A stretch of 8,877 nucleotides of DNA, from NCBI GenBank assembly GCA_002390425.1, contig DGPL01000004.1:1-8877 (forward strand), written 5' to 3'. The stretch comes from Kordiimonadaceae bacterium UBA4441 (GTDB lineage: Bacteria; Pseudomonadota; Alphaproteobacteria; Sphingomonadales; Emcibacteraceae). The notes beneath the pieces are model-generated. The model ran no database searches, was not told the DNA's origin, and saw nothing but the letters and a program-made list of their open reading frames with translations. The translations under genes and the position numbers were made by a program. Below are positions 1 through 5,832 of the stretch, piece after piece. Positions within the stretch are counted from its first letter, which is position 1. Every line of letters starts with the position of its first letter.

Positions 1-85
1 TTTCTCATTTTGTTGCACACCAATCGTCATGCAGACACACGAAGTGAAGCATTTCAATTGGTTACATCAAAGATGCTACAGAAAA

Positions 86-160
86 TGGTGCTGCCAGCGT
101 GATTCGAACACGCGACCTCACCCTTACCAAGGGTGCGCTCTACCACTGAGCTATAGCGGC
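86..160 (-). tRNA. tRNA-Thr (anticodon GGT)
   Basis: Read on the minus strand, a complete cloverleaf can be drawn. It has a 7-nt acceptor strand, T8-A9, a D stem GCTC/GAGC, a CACCC/GGGTG anticodon stem with loop TTGGTAA (anticodon GGT, plus-strand positions 126-128), a T stem GCGTG/CACGC with loop TTCGAAT, discriminator A, and an encoded CCA at plus positions 86-88. The GGT anticodon decodes ACC, and also ACT by wobble, so the charged amino acid is threonine. One oddity is that acceptor pair 3-70 reads C opposite A, and pair 6-67 is U-G, while the other five pairs are canonical. The gene is divergent from all protein genes here and has its own promoter. Confidence 0.96.
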
Positions 161-170
161 GAAAGGTAGA

Positions 171-188
171 ATGGCCGAAATCGGCCGT
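171..188 (-). repeat. Inverted repeat in the tRNA-Thr leader
   Basis: GGCCGA at 173-178 and TCGGCC at 181-186 are perfect inverted repeats separated by two A residues. They extend outward by a T-G wobble and an A-T pair to 171-188. The repeat lies between the predicted start of transcription (near 196) and the 5' end of tRNA-Thr (160), so it would fold in the 5' leader of the precursor. It may be a processing signal or an operator. No function is established from the sequence. Confidence 0.5.
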
Positions 189-202
189 TAGGCGCGGAAC
201 AT

Positions 203-231
203 GCCATAACCCCCACTTTCCTGCAAGTCAA
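203..231 (-). promoter_or_regulatory. Promoter of tRNA-Thr
   Basis: On the minus strand TTGACT (plus 226-231) is followed after exactly 17 bp by TATGGC (plus 203-208). The -35 box matches TTGACA at five of six positions. The -10 matches TATAAT only at its first three bases. A G/C-rich stretch lies just downstream, as is common in promoters of stable RNA genes under growth-rate control. Transcription would begin near position 196, about 36 nt before the mature tRNA. Confidence 0.7.
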
Positions 232-308
232 AATTCAGGAAATAATTGCGATTTTTTTTTAATGCCCTTAAAAAGGTCATAATGTTCATTAAAAAGCTAT
301 AGTGAAAA

Positions 309-440
309 ATGACAAACAGTAAATCACAGACAAAAAAAGAAAAGCAAGAACGCTTAAATGCGGCCTTGCGTGATAACCTGAAAAGACGTAAAGCTCAGGC
401 ACGTAAAACGACCGTTAAAAGCGATAAAAAGGAAACGTAA
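309..440 (+). CDS. 43-residue basic small protein, conserved-type, function unknown
   Basis: An ATG at 309 opens a 43-codon frame ending in TAA at 438-440, three bases before dcd. The product is very basic and hydrophilic, with no membrane segment or signal peptide. It starts MTNSKSQTKKEKQ, has a central core NAALRDNLKRRKAQARK, and ends in a Lys-rich tail. I recall short alphaproteobacterial proteins near murA sharing this LRxNLxRRKAQ core, so it is probably a real gene and not a chance frame. There is no clear Shine-Dalgarno, and a TATAGT hexamer at 298-303 sits immediately upstream, which would fit a leaderless or nearly leaderless message. The charge pattern suggests nucleic-acid or ribosome binding, but that is inference only. 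Its spacing to dcd suggests co-transcription. Confidence 0.75.
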   Translation: MTNSKSQTKKEKQERLNAALRDNLKRRKAQARKTTVKSDKKET

Positions 441-443
441 AAT

Positions 444-998
444 ATGGCCATAATGTCAGATAAATGGATTAGGGAAAAAGCACTGAACCACGGCATGATC
501 GAACCCTTTCATGACCGTCAGGAAAGAAACGGTGTTATTTCATATGGCCTGTCATCTTACGGTTATGATGCCCGTGTTTCAGAAGAATTTAAAATCTTTA
601 CCGATGTGGATTCGGTTACGGTTGACCCGAAAGATTTCAACAGCAACAGTTTCGTTGATCGTCCGGGCGACGTTTGTATTATTCCGCCAAACTCATTTGC
701 GCTGGCAAGGACCGTTGAATATTTCCGCATTCCGGAAGATGTGCTTGTGGTCTGCCTTGGTAAATCCACTTATGCGCGCTGCGGTATTATCGTTAATGTC
801 ACCCCGCTTGAGCCCGGCTGGGAAGGTCATGTGACGCTTGAATTTTCAAATACGACGCCGCTTCCTGCGAAAATATATGCCAATGAGGGCGCATGTCAGT
901 TTCTTTTCTTTGAAGGGAACGAGCCATGCGAAGTGCCCTATAACAGCCGTAGCGGTAAATATATGGGGCAAACAGGCGTTACCTTACCGAAACTATAA
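444..998 (+). CDS. dcd: dCTP deaminase
   Basis: Dcd deaminates dCTP to dUTP, feeding dUMP and so thymidylate synthesis. It is a cytosolic homotrimer of the dUTPase fold. The 184-residue product is full length and very similar in layout to alphaproteobacterial Dcd. ISYGLSSYGYDAR lies at 32-44 and the active-site segment GKSTYAR at 106-112, with Ser108 and Arg112 matching E. coli Ser111 and Arg115. The strand with the catalytic glutamate (TLEFSNTTPLP, Glu133) is followed by a C-terminal GQTGVTLPKL. A monofunctional deaminase is expected; the deaminase/dUTPase fusion-function type is an archaeal and bacterial variant that cannot be excluded by eye. AAGGAA at 429-434 supports ATG 444, with ATG 453 as a possible alternative. 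The gene follows the small gene by 3 nt and precedes murA by 17 nt. Confidence 0.97.
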   Translation: MAIMSDKWIREKALNHGMIEPFHDRQERNGVISYGLSSYGYDARVSEEFKIFTDVDSVTVDPKDFNSNSFVDRPGDVCIIPPNSFALARTVEYFRIPEDVLVVCLGKSTYARCGIIVNVTPLEPGWEGHVTLEFSNTTPLPAKIYANEGACQFLFFEGNEPCEVPYNSRSGKYMGQTGVTLPKL

Positions 999-1004
999 AA
1001 TATT

Positions 1005-1008
1005 AGGA
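1005..1008 (+). promoter_or_regulatory. Shine-Dalgarno that fixes the TTG start of murA
   Basis: AGGA ends 7 nt before the TTG at 1016. An in-frame TGA at 1013-1015 directly precedes that TTG, so murA cannot start further upstream. An ATG at 1008 overlaps the AGGA, is in another frame and ends after six codons, so it is not the murA start. Confidence 0.75.
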
Positions 1009-1015
1009 TGATTGA

Positions 1016-2314
1016 TTGGATAGAATAGCAGTTACCGGCGGATACCGCCTTGAAGGAAGCCTTGTGATCAGCGGCGCGAAAAATGCGGCGCTTCCGTTAA
1101 TGTGCGCGGGGCTTTTAACCGAAAATACGCTTACATTATCCAATTTGCCGCATCTCGCTGATATTAAAACCTTAAAAGAATTGATCGAAGGGCATGGCGC
1201 CTCGACCACTGTCGAGGACGAAGGCAAAAACTTAGGCGAAGGTCAGGTCATTTCATTTAAGACCCCCGTCATCACCAATATCGTCGCCCCTTATGATATC
1301 GTTAGAAAAATGCGCGCCAGTATTCTGGTGCTTGGTCCTCTGCTCGCCAGAACGGGAGAGGCGACCGTTTCCCTTCCTGGTGGTTGTGCCATTGGTAACC
1401 GTCCTATTGATCTTCATTTAAAAGGGTTTGAAGCCATGGGGGCCAATATCGAACTTGAAGAAGGATATGTGCGTGCCGTTACCCCGGGCGGAAGATTAAA
1501 AGGCGGCACCGTTGTGTTTCCAACCGTATCCGTTGGCGCGACAGAGAATATTTTAATGGCTGCAACGTTAGCGGAAGGGACGACCGTCATTGAAAATGCG
1601 GCGCGTGAGCCGGAAATTACGGATCTCGCTAATTGTTTAATTGCCATGGGGGCGCATATATCTGGCCTTGGAACAAGGACACTTACCGTAGAGGGTGTTA
1701 AATCGTTAAATGGGGCGGAATATGCGGTGATGCCAGACCGTATCGAAGCAGGTAGCTATGCAATCGCGGCGGCCATGACCCGAGGTGAGCTTGAATTGGT
1801 TGGTGAAAATTTAATGGATGTGATGACGGGCACCGTCGGCGCACTTAAGGAAGCGGGTATTGAATTCACCAAAACAGATCACGGCGTAATAGCAAAACTT
1901 GGTACCGACAAAATAAAAGGGATTAATGTCACAACGCAGCCATTCCCGGGTTTTCCTACCGATATGCAGGCGCAAGTGATGGCGATGATGACCATCTGCG
2001 ATAGTGCGTCCGTTATAAATGAAACCATTTTTGAAAATCGTTTTATGCATGTTCCCGAATTAACGCGCATGGGCGCTGATATCACCATGCATGGCTCGAC
2101 CGCCATTATACGCGGTGTTGATCAATTGCTTGGTGCGCCGGTGATGGCGACTGACCTTCGGGCTTCTATGTCGCTGGTACTCGCCGGCTTGGTTGCGGAC
2201 CGTCAAACTTTTGTAAATCGAATTTATCATCTTGATCGGGGCTATGAACGTCTGGTAGAAAAGTTAAGTAATGTTGGGGCACATATTAGCCGTGATGCCG
2301 GCATGGGAATTTAA
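1016..2314 (+). CDS. murA: UDP-N-acetylglucosamine 1-carboxyvinyltransferase
   Basis: MurA transfers enolpyruvate from PEP to UDP-GlcNAc, the first committed step of peptidoglycan synthesis in the cytosol. The 432-residue product has the two inside-out alpha/beta domains of the EPT family at normal length. SGAKNAALP (19-27) carries the conserved Lys22 and Asn23. The loop PGGCAIGNRPIDLH carries Cys124, equivalent to E. coli Cys115, so the enzyme has the fosfomycin-sensitive form of the active site. PGFPTDMQAQ carries Asp316 (E. coli Asp305), and Arg382 and Arg408 match E. coli Arg371 and Arg397. Translation starts at TTG, fixed by the preceding in-frame TGA and by homology of MDRI to family N-termini. 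The TTG may lower expression. The gene lies between dcd and the DUF2948 gene, the latter being its usual alphaproteobacterial neighbour. Confidence 0.97.
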   Translation: MDRIAVTGGYRLEGSLVISGAKNAALPLMCAGLLTENTLTLSNLPHLADIKTLKELIEGHGASTTVEDEGKNLGEGQVISFKTPVITNIVAPYDIVRKMRASILVLGPLLARTGEATVSLPGGCAIGNRPIDLHLKGFEAMGANIELEEGYVRAVTPGGRLKGGTVVFPTVSVGATENILMAATLAEGTTVIENAAREPEITDLANCLIAMGAHISGLGTRTLTVEGVKSLNGAEYAVMPDRIEAGSYAIAAAMTRGELELVGENLMDVMTGTVGALKEAGIEFTKTDHGVIAKLGTDKIKGINVTTQPFPGFPTDMQAQVMAMMTICDSASVINETIFENRFMHVPELTRMGADITMHGSTAIIRGVDQLLGAPVMATDLRASMSLVLAGLVADRQTFVNRIYHLDRGYERLVEKLSNVGAHISRDAGMGI

Positions 2315-2369
2315 CGATTTACCCTCGCAGTGATCTAAAAGTGTGATTTAACGCCTGAAAGGCAGAAAA

Positions 2370-2837
2370 ATGGCAAAAGGACTTAAGCTTAAAGCAGAAG
2401 ATCAGGAAGATCTGACAATCATTTCGGCATATTTACAGGATGCGGTGACGGTGGTCGGTGATTTTACTTTTTCTGAAAAAGAGCGTCTTTTTGCTATGAT
2501 GGTCAATCGGTATCAATGGGAAGAACAAAAAAAGATGGGCGACTGCGTTGATGGGCAATGTTGTCAGCGCATTCGAGCCGGGTGTCATTTTGCCAATGTC
2601 CTTTCGGTGAGCGCCCAAAATATTCCACAAAAAAATAAGAAACATGTTCTTGAACTATTGGCGATTGAGCCGTTGGAGCTTGAAAATGGTAATGTGGCAA
2701 TTGATTTGATATTCGCGGCAGATGCCGTTATTCGACTTGAAACGGAATTGATCGACGCAAGCATGCAGGACGTCGGTGAGCCATACCCCGCGAAATGTCA
2801 TCCGAAGCATCAGGTATTGGATAATTTAAGTGACTAA
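2370..2837 (+). CDS. DUF2948 family protein
   Basis: The 155-residue product matches the alphaproteobacterial DUF2948 family as I recall it. It opens with LKLKAEDQEDLTIISAYLQDA (about 5-25), has a middle segment rich in Cys, then LLAIEPLE (96-103), and ends with a strand and helix region FAADAVIRLETELIDASMQDVGEP (about 115-138). No function is known for the family. There is no signal peptide or membrane segment, so it is probably cytosolic. Cys59, Cys64, Cys65, Cys72-His73 and Cys143-His144-x2-His147 form an unusual Cys/His cluster. ATG 2370 is preceded by AAAGG (2358-2362), part of a small GCCT/AGGC hairpin. It lies 55 nt after murA, and its last 8 nt overlap the next gene. The murA neighbourhood hints at a cell-envelope link but proves none. 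Confidence 0.85.
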   Translation: MAKGLKLKAEDQEDLTIISAYLQDAVTVVGDFTFSEKERLFAMMVNRYQWEEQKKMGDCVDGQCCQRIRAGCHFANVLSVSAQNIPQKNKKHVLELLAIEPLELENGNVAIDLIFAADAVIRLETELIDASMQDVGEPYPAKCHPKHQVLDNLSD

Positions 2838-3261
2838 GAATGCGTCAAAAATTCCACCTTTTCATTATTCCTTTAAAATGAAAGACCATGAAAGCACCCG
2901 TAAATTTTACGTTGATATCCTTGGCTGTGAAGAGGGGCGCTCTAATGAAACCTGGCTTGATTTTGATTTTTTCGGCCATCAGGTTACGGCGCATTTATCC
3001 GATAAATTCCCAGAACTTGATTACTGCGGAATAGTAGATGGTGTGGCCGTGCCAATTCCCCATTTTGGTGTTATTTTATCCTTAAAGGATTATACCAAGG
3101 TCAAGGAAGCATTAGAACATCATCAATATCCGTTCATCGTTAAGCCCCAAGTCCGCTATCCTGGGAAGCCAGAAGAGCAACATACGCTTTTTATTATTGA
3201 CCCGTCCGGGAATCCGCTTGAATTTAAAAGTTATAGCGGCACGGAAAATGATTTTATCTAA
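2830..3261 (+). CDS. VOC (glyoxalase/dioxygenase-fold) family protein
   Basis: The 143-residue product has the vicinal-oxygen-chelate layout: two beta-alpha-beta-beta-beta modules, with FHYSFKMKDHESTRKFYVDILG at the N-terminus, FGHQVTAHL (48-56), IPHFGVIL (76-83) and the classical C-terminal IDPSGNPLEFK (123-133). Candidate metal ligands are His12, His55, His78 and Glu131. Relatives are annotated only as glyoxalase or dioxygenase-like, and the substrate cannot be inferred. The start is GTG 2830, overlapping the DUF2948 stop by 8 nt (GTGACTAA) with GGA 8 nt upstream. ATG 2878 would remove the first strand and His12, so it is unlikely. The overlap suggests translational coupling to the DUF2948 gene. 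A 113-nt gap follows before hisG. Confidence 0.85.
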   Translation: MTKNASKIPPFHYSFKMKDHESTRKFYVDILGCEEGRSNETWLDFDFFGHQVTAHLSDKFPELDYCGIVDGVAVPIPHFGVILSLKDYTKVKEALEHHQYPFIVKPQVRYPGKPEEQHTLFIIDPSGNPLEFKSYSGTENDFI

Positions 3262-3329
3262 AACTTCGATTATTTCTCAATATTAAAACTGGTAAAACGC
3301 TTCCGATTTCTGTAAAAGAGCCGAGAAAC

Positions 3330-3351
3330 TATAGAGAAACATTTATGTTTC
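3330..3351 (+). promoter_or_regulatory. Possible hisG upstream element: -10-like hexamer and hairpin
   Basis: TATAGA at 3330-3335 resembles a -10 box, but the hexamer 17 bp upstream (TTTCTG) is a poor -35. It runs into a perfect inverted repeat, GAAACAT (3336-3342) and ATGTTTC (3345-3351), with a two-base centre. The hisG Shine-Dalgarno (AGGA, 3362-3365) lies 11 nt further on. The hairpin could be an operator half-site pair or an mRNA structure. No histidine-rich leader peptide is present, so classical his attenuation is not supported. Confidence 0.35.
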
Positions 3352-3374
3352 ACTAGAAGAACAGGAATATTACG

Positions 3375-4034
3375 GTGTCAAATAGTGAACCTATGATTAT
3401 GGCCCTGCCAAAGGGACGAATTTTAAAAGAAGTGATGCCGATCATCCGTGCCGCGGGGATCGAGCCTGAAGCTGATTTCGACAATCCGAAATCACGAAAA
3501 TTGACGTTTGATACCAATTTTGAACATCTAAAAATCATTCGGGTCAGAAGCTTTGATGTGGCGACATTTGTTGCTTTTGGCGCCGCTCATGTGGGCGTCG
3601 CTGGAAATGATGTATTACTTGAATTTGATTATCCCGAGATTTATGCGCCGCTCGATCTTGATATCGGGCATTGTCGCATTTCTGTTGCTGAACTTGTGTC
3701 CTTAAGTAAAACAGATGATCCGAGTGAATGGAGCCATGTTCGCATCGCGACAAAATATCCAAATCTGACGGCGAAATATTTCGCCAAGCGTGGCGTTCAG
3801 GCGGAATGTATCAAGCTTAATGGCGCCATGGAACTTGCACCAAGCTTAGGGTTATGTCGACGCATCGTTGATTTGGTCAGCACTGGGGCTACATTAAAAG
3901 CAAATGGCCTCGTCGAAGTTGAGAAAATTTTGGATATCACATCACGCTTTATTGTGAACCGTACGGCTTTTAAAACCCGTAGCGATGAGATTAGTGATAT
4001 TATTGATCGGGTAAGAGGCGCGATCGATGGTTAA
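3375..4034 (+). CDS. hisG: ATP phosphoribosyltransferase catalytic subunit, short form
   Basis: HisG condenses ATP with PRPP to give phosphoribosyl-ATP, the first step of histidine synthesis. The 219-residue length is that of the short form (HisG-S), which lacks the roughly 80-residue C-terminal regulatory domain of the long form (about 300 residues). Short forms normally work in a hetero-octamer with HisZ, a HisRS paralogue that supplies allosteric control; HisZ is not in this window. Features seen are MALPKGRILKEV (9-20), the first-lobe segment VGVAGNDVLLEF (73-84) and the PRPP-binding loop DLVSTGATLKANGL (166-179). The start is GTG 3375 with AGGA 9 nt upstream; ATG 3393 or 3399 are alternatives that would keep ALPKGR. 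The stop overlaps hisD by 8 nt, indicating coupled translation. Confidence 0.95.
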   Translation: MSNSEPMIMALPKGRILKEVMPIIRAAGIEPEADFDNPKSRKLTFDTNFEHLKIIRVRSFDVATFVAFGAAHVGVAGNDVLLEFDYPEIYAPLDLDIGHCRISVAELVSLSKTDDPSEWSHVRIATKYPNLTAKYFAKRGVQAECIKLNGAMELAPSLGLCRRIVDLVSTGATLKANGLVEVEKILDITSRFIVNRTAFKTRSDEISDIIDRVRGAIDG

Positions 4035-5331
4035 AATCATTAATCAAAGTGATGCAACATTTGATGCTGATTTTGCGGCGCTGCTAAAGGCAAACCGTAA
4101 TACGGAAAATGACGTTTCTGATGTAGTAAAAGATATTTTACAAAATATCAAAGAACATGGCGATGAGGCGTTAATTGATTATACGGCAAAGTTTGATGAA
4201 TTATATTTAACATCAAATAGCATGCGTGTTTCAGATGATGAAATTAAAGAATCACTTGAAGCTTGTGCAGAAGAAACACTTGATGCTTTAAAGCTTGCGG
4301 CAAAACGCATCCATGATTTTCATATACGTCATATTCCTGATAATGATCAAATGACCGACGAGATCGGCGTTAAATTGGGTGTGCGTTGGAACGCGGTTGA
4401 AGCGGCCGGTATTTATGTTCCTGGTGGCAAGGCTGCCTATCCGTCATCCGTATTAATGAATGCTATCCCGGCAAAAGCAGCGGGTGTAGAGCGTATCGTT
4501 ATGGTTGTTCCCAGCCCAAAGGGGTATTTAAACCCGCTTGTGTTGGCGGCGGCACATATTTCTGGCATTAGGGAAATTTATAAAGTTGGAGGTGCGCAGG
4601 CGGTTGGTGCGCTTGCATATGGGACGGAAACCATAAAGCCAGTTGATGTGATTGCGGGGCCGGGCAATGCCTACGTTGCTGCCGCAAAAAAGGAAGTTTT
4701 TGGTACCGTTGGTATTGATATGATTGCGGGGCCATCAGAAATATTGGTCACGGCCGATAACAAAAATGATCCTAAATGGATCGCGATGGATCTGCTTTCA
4801 CAGGCAGAGCATGATGAAGTGGCCCAAAGCATTCTAATTACCGATGACGCTTTTTACGCAGACCAAGTTATTAAAGCCGTTGATGTTCATCTTGAAACGT
4901 TACCACGTGCAGAAATTGCAAGAACCAGTTGGGAAAACCATGGCTGTGTTATCGTTGTTGGGGCAATGGAAAATGCGCCAACGCTTATTGATCAAATAGC
5001 GCCGGAGCATCTTGAGCTTGCGGTGGAAAATGCAAATGATTTTGCTAATAAAATCCGTAATGCGGGTTCAATCTTTATTGGTCGTTATACACCCGAAGCC
5101 ATTGGCGATTATATTGCGGGTCCAAATCATGTATTACCCACATCAGGCAGCGCAAGATTTTCTTCTGGCTTAAGCGTGATTGATTTTATGAAACGAAATA
5201 CATTGATTGAATGTGACGCTGAAAACCTTGGCATTATTGGGCCGTCCGCTATGAAACTCGCAGAAGAAGAGGGACTAGACGCCCATAAGAATTCTATTGG
5301 AATACGTTTAAAGAATGATGATGCAGAATAG
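4027..5331 (+). CDS. hisD: Histidinol dehydrogenase
   Basis: HisD oxidises L-histidinol to L-histidine in two NAD-dependent steps, the end of the pathway begun by HisG. It is a zinc-dependent cytosolic homodimer. The 434-residue product is full length. The zinc ligands Gln259 and His262 (SQAEHDE), Asp361 and His420 are present, as is the catalytic pair Glu327-His328 (APEHLE). GPGNAYVAAAKKEVFG (211-226) and DMIAGPSEIL (231-240) are family signatures. ATG 4027 sits inside the end of hisG (ATGGTTAA overlap), the usual arrangement for coupled genes. The UPF0262 gene begins 3 nt after its stop. By eye the codon use is richer in A+T than that of murA. Confidence 0.98.
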   Translation: MVKIINQSDATFDADFAALLKANRNTENDVSDVVKDILQNIKEHGDEALIDYTAKFDELYLTSNSMRVSDDEIKESLEACAEETLDALKLAAKRIHDFHIRHIPDNDQMTDEIGVKLGVRWNAVEAAGIYVPGGKAAYPSSVLMNAIPAKAAGVERIVMVVPSPKGYLNPLVLAAAHISGIREIYKVGGAQAVGALAYGTETIKPVDVIAGPGNAYVAAAKKEVFGTVGIDMIAGPSEILVTADNKNDPKWIAMDLLSQAEHDEVAQSILITDDAFYADQVIKAVDVHLETLPRAEIARTSWENHGCVIVVGAMENAPTLIDQIAPEHLELAVENANDFANKIRNAGSIFIGRYTPEAIGDYIAGPNHVLPTSGSARFSSGLSVIDFMKRNTLIECDAENLGIIGPSAMKLAEEEGLDAHKNSIGIRLKNDDAE

Positions 5332-5334
5332 ATT

Positions 5335-5826
5335 ATGATTGAAAACCAGGGCAAAAACCGGATCTGCCAAATTGAGTTAGATGAAAAATCTATCATCCGT
5401 CGCAATGCGGATATTGAGCATGAGAAACGGGTTGCTATCTTTGATCTGCTTGAAACCAATCATTTTGCACCAAAGGCGAAACTTTCACATGATTATCCGG
5501 GGCCATTTCATGTGCAATTAAGGATCGAAGAAAATCGTCTTGCAATTGACCTTAAAACGGAAGATTTAAAAGCGCTTTCAACTTTGGTTTTGCCTTTATC
5601 ATCATTACGCCGCGTGATTAAAGAATATTTTATCATTTGTGATAGTTATTATGATGCGGTTAAAACGGCGACACCGCAACAATTAGAAGCTTTTGATATG
5701 GTACGGCGAACGCTTCATAACGAAGGGTCCACAATTCTAAAAGAACGTATTAAAAATAAAATCGATATTGATTTTGAAACGGCACGGCGGTTGTTTACTT
5801 TAATATGTGTATTACAAATTAGGTGA
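5335..5826 (+). CDS. UPF0262 family protein
   Basis: The 163-residue product matches UPF0262, an alphaproteobacterial family of unknown function usually found right after hisD. Family hallmarks include IELDEKSIIRRNADIEHEK (about 12-31), VAIFDLLETNHFAP (33-46), the region LPLSSLRRVIKEYFIICDSYYDA (about 86-108), RRTLHNEGS (123-131) and the C-terminal FETARRLFTLICVLQIR. The protein is soluble, mostly helical by appearance, and has no signal peptide. I see no catalytic motif that would identify an activity. Only 3 nt separate it from hisD and the Shine-Dalgarno is weak, so translation probably depends on hisD. Its stop TGA (5824-5826) is shared with an ATG belonging to a 4-codon micro-ORF. Confidence 0.92.
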   Translation: MIENQGKNRICQIELDEKSIIRRNADIEHEKRVAIFDLLETNHFAPKAKLSHDYPGPFHVQLRIEENRLAIDLKTEDLKALSTLVLPLSSLRRVIKEYFIICDSYYDAVKTATPQQLEAFDMVRRTLHNEGSTILKERIKNKIDIDFETARRLFTLICVLQIR

Positions 5827-5827
5827 T
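5821..5827 (+). promoter_or_regulatory. Shine-Dalgarno that fixes the TTG start at 5833
   Basis: AGGTGAT is a 7-base match to the 3' part of the full Shine-Dalgarno consensus and ends 5 nt before TTG 5833. In that frame a TGA lies at 5827-5829, so TTG is the first possible start. The ATG at 5826 is out of frame and ends after four codons. Confidence 0.7.
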
Positions 5828-5832
5828 GAGTA

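Noticed and set aside
1..85. Possible terminator or gene end at the left edge
   Set aside because: Only a 4-bp CATC/GATG pairing is seen downstream of tRNA-Thr, with no T-run, and no coding pattern is recognisable in 85 nt.
29..168. Plus-strand frame starting at ATG 29
   Set aside because: It runs straight through the tRNA-Thr gene on the other strand and its translation resembles no protein.
511..834. Plus-strand frame of 107 codons inside dcd
   Set aside because: It is an out-of-frame shadow of dcd, whose product is a clear full-length match to its family.
1414..2106. Several minus-strand frames within murA
   Set aside because: They lie opposite a well-conserved gene, have no start context and encode nothing recognisable.
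3262..3374. Histidine leader peptide or T-box for hisG
   Set aside because: No run of His codons and no T-box specifier or antiterminator bulge can be seen.
5127..5459. Minus-strand 110-codon frame over the hisD/UPF0262 junction
   Set aside because: It overlaps two confidently identified genes and has low-complexity Ser/Ile-rich composition typical of an antisense shadow.
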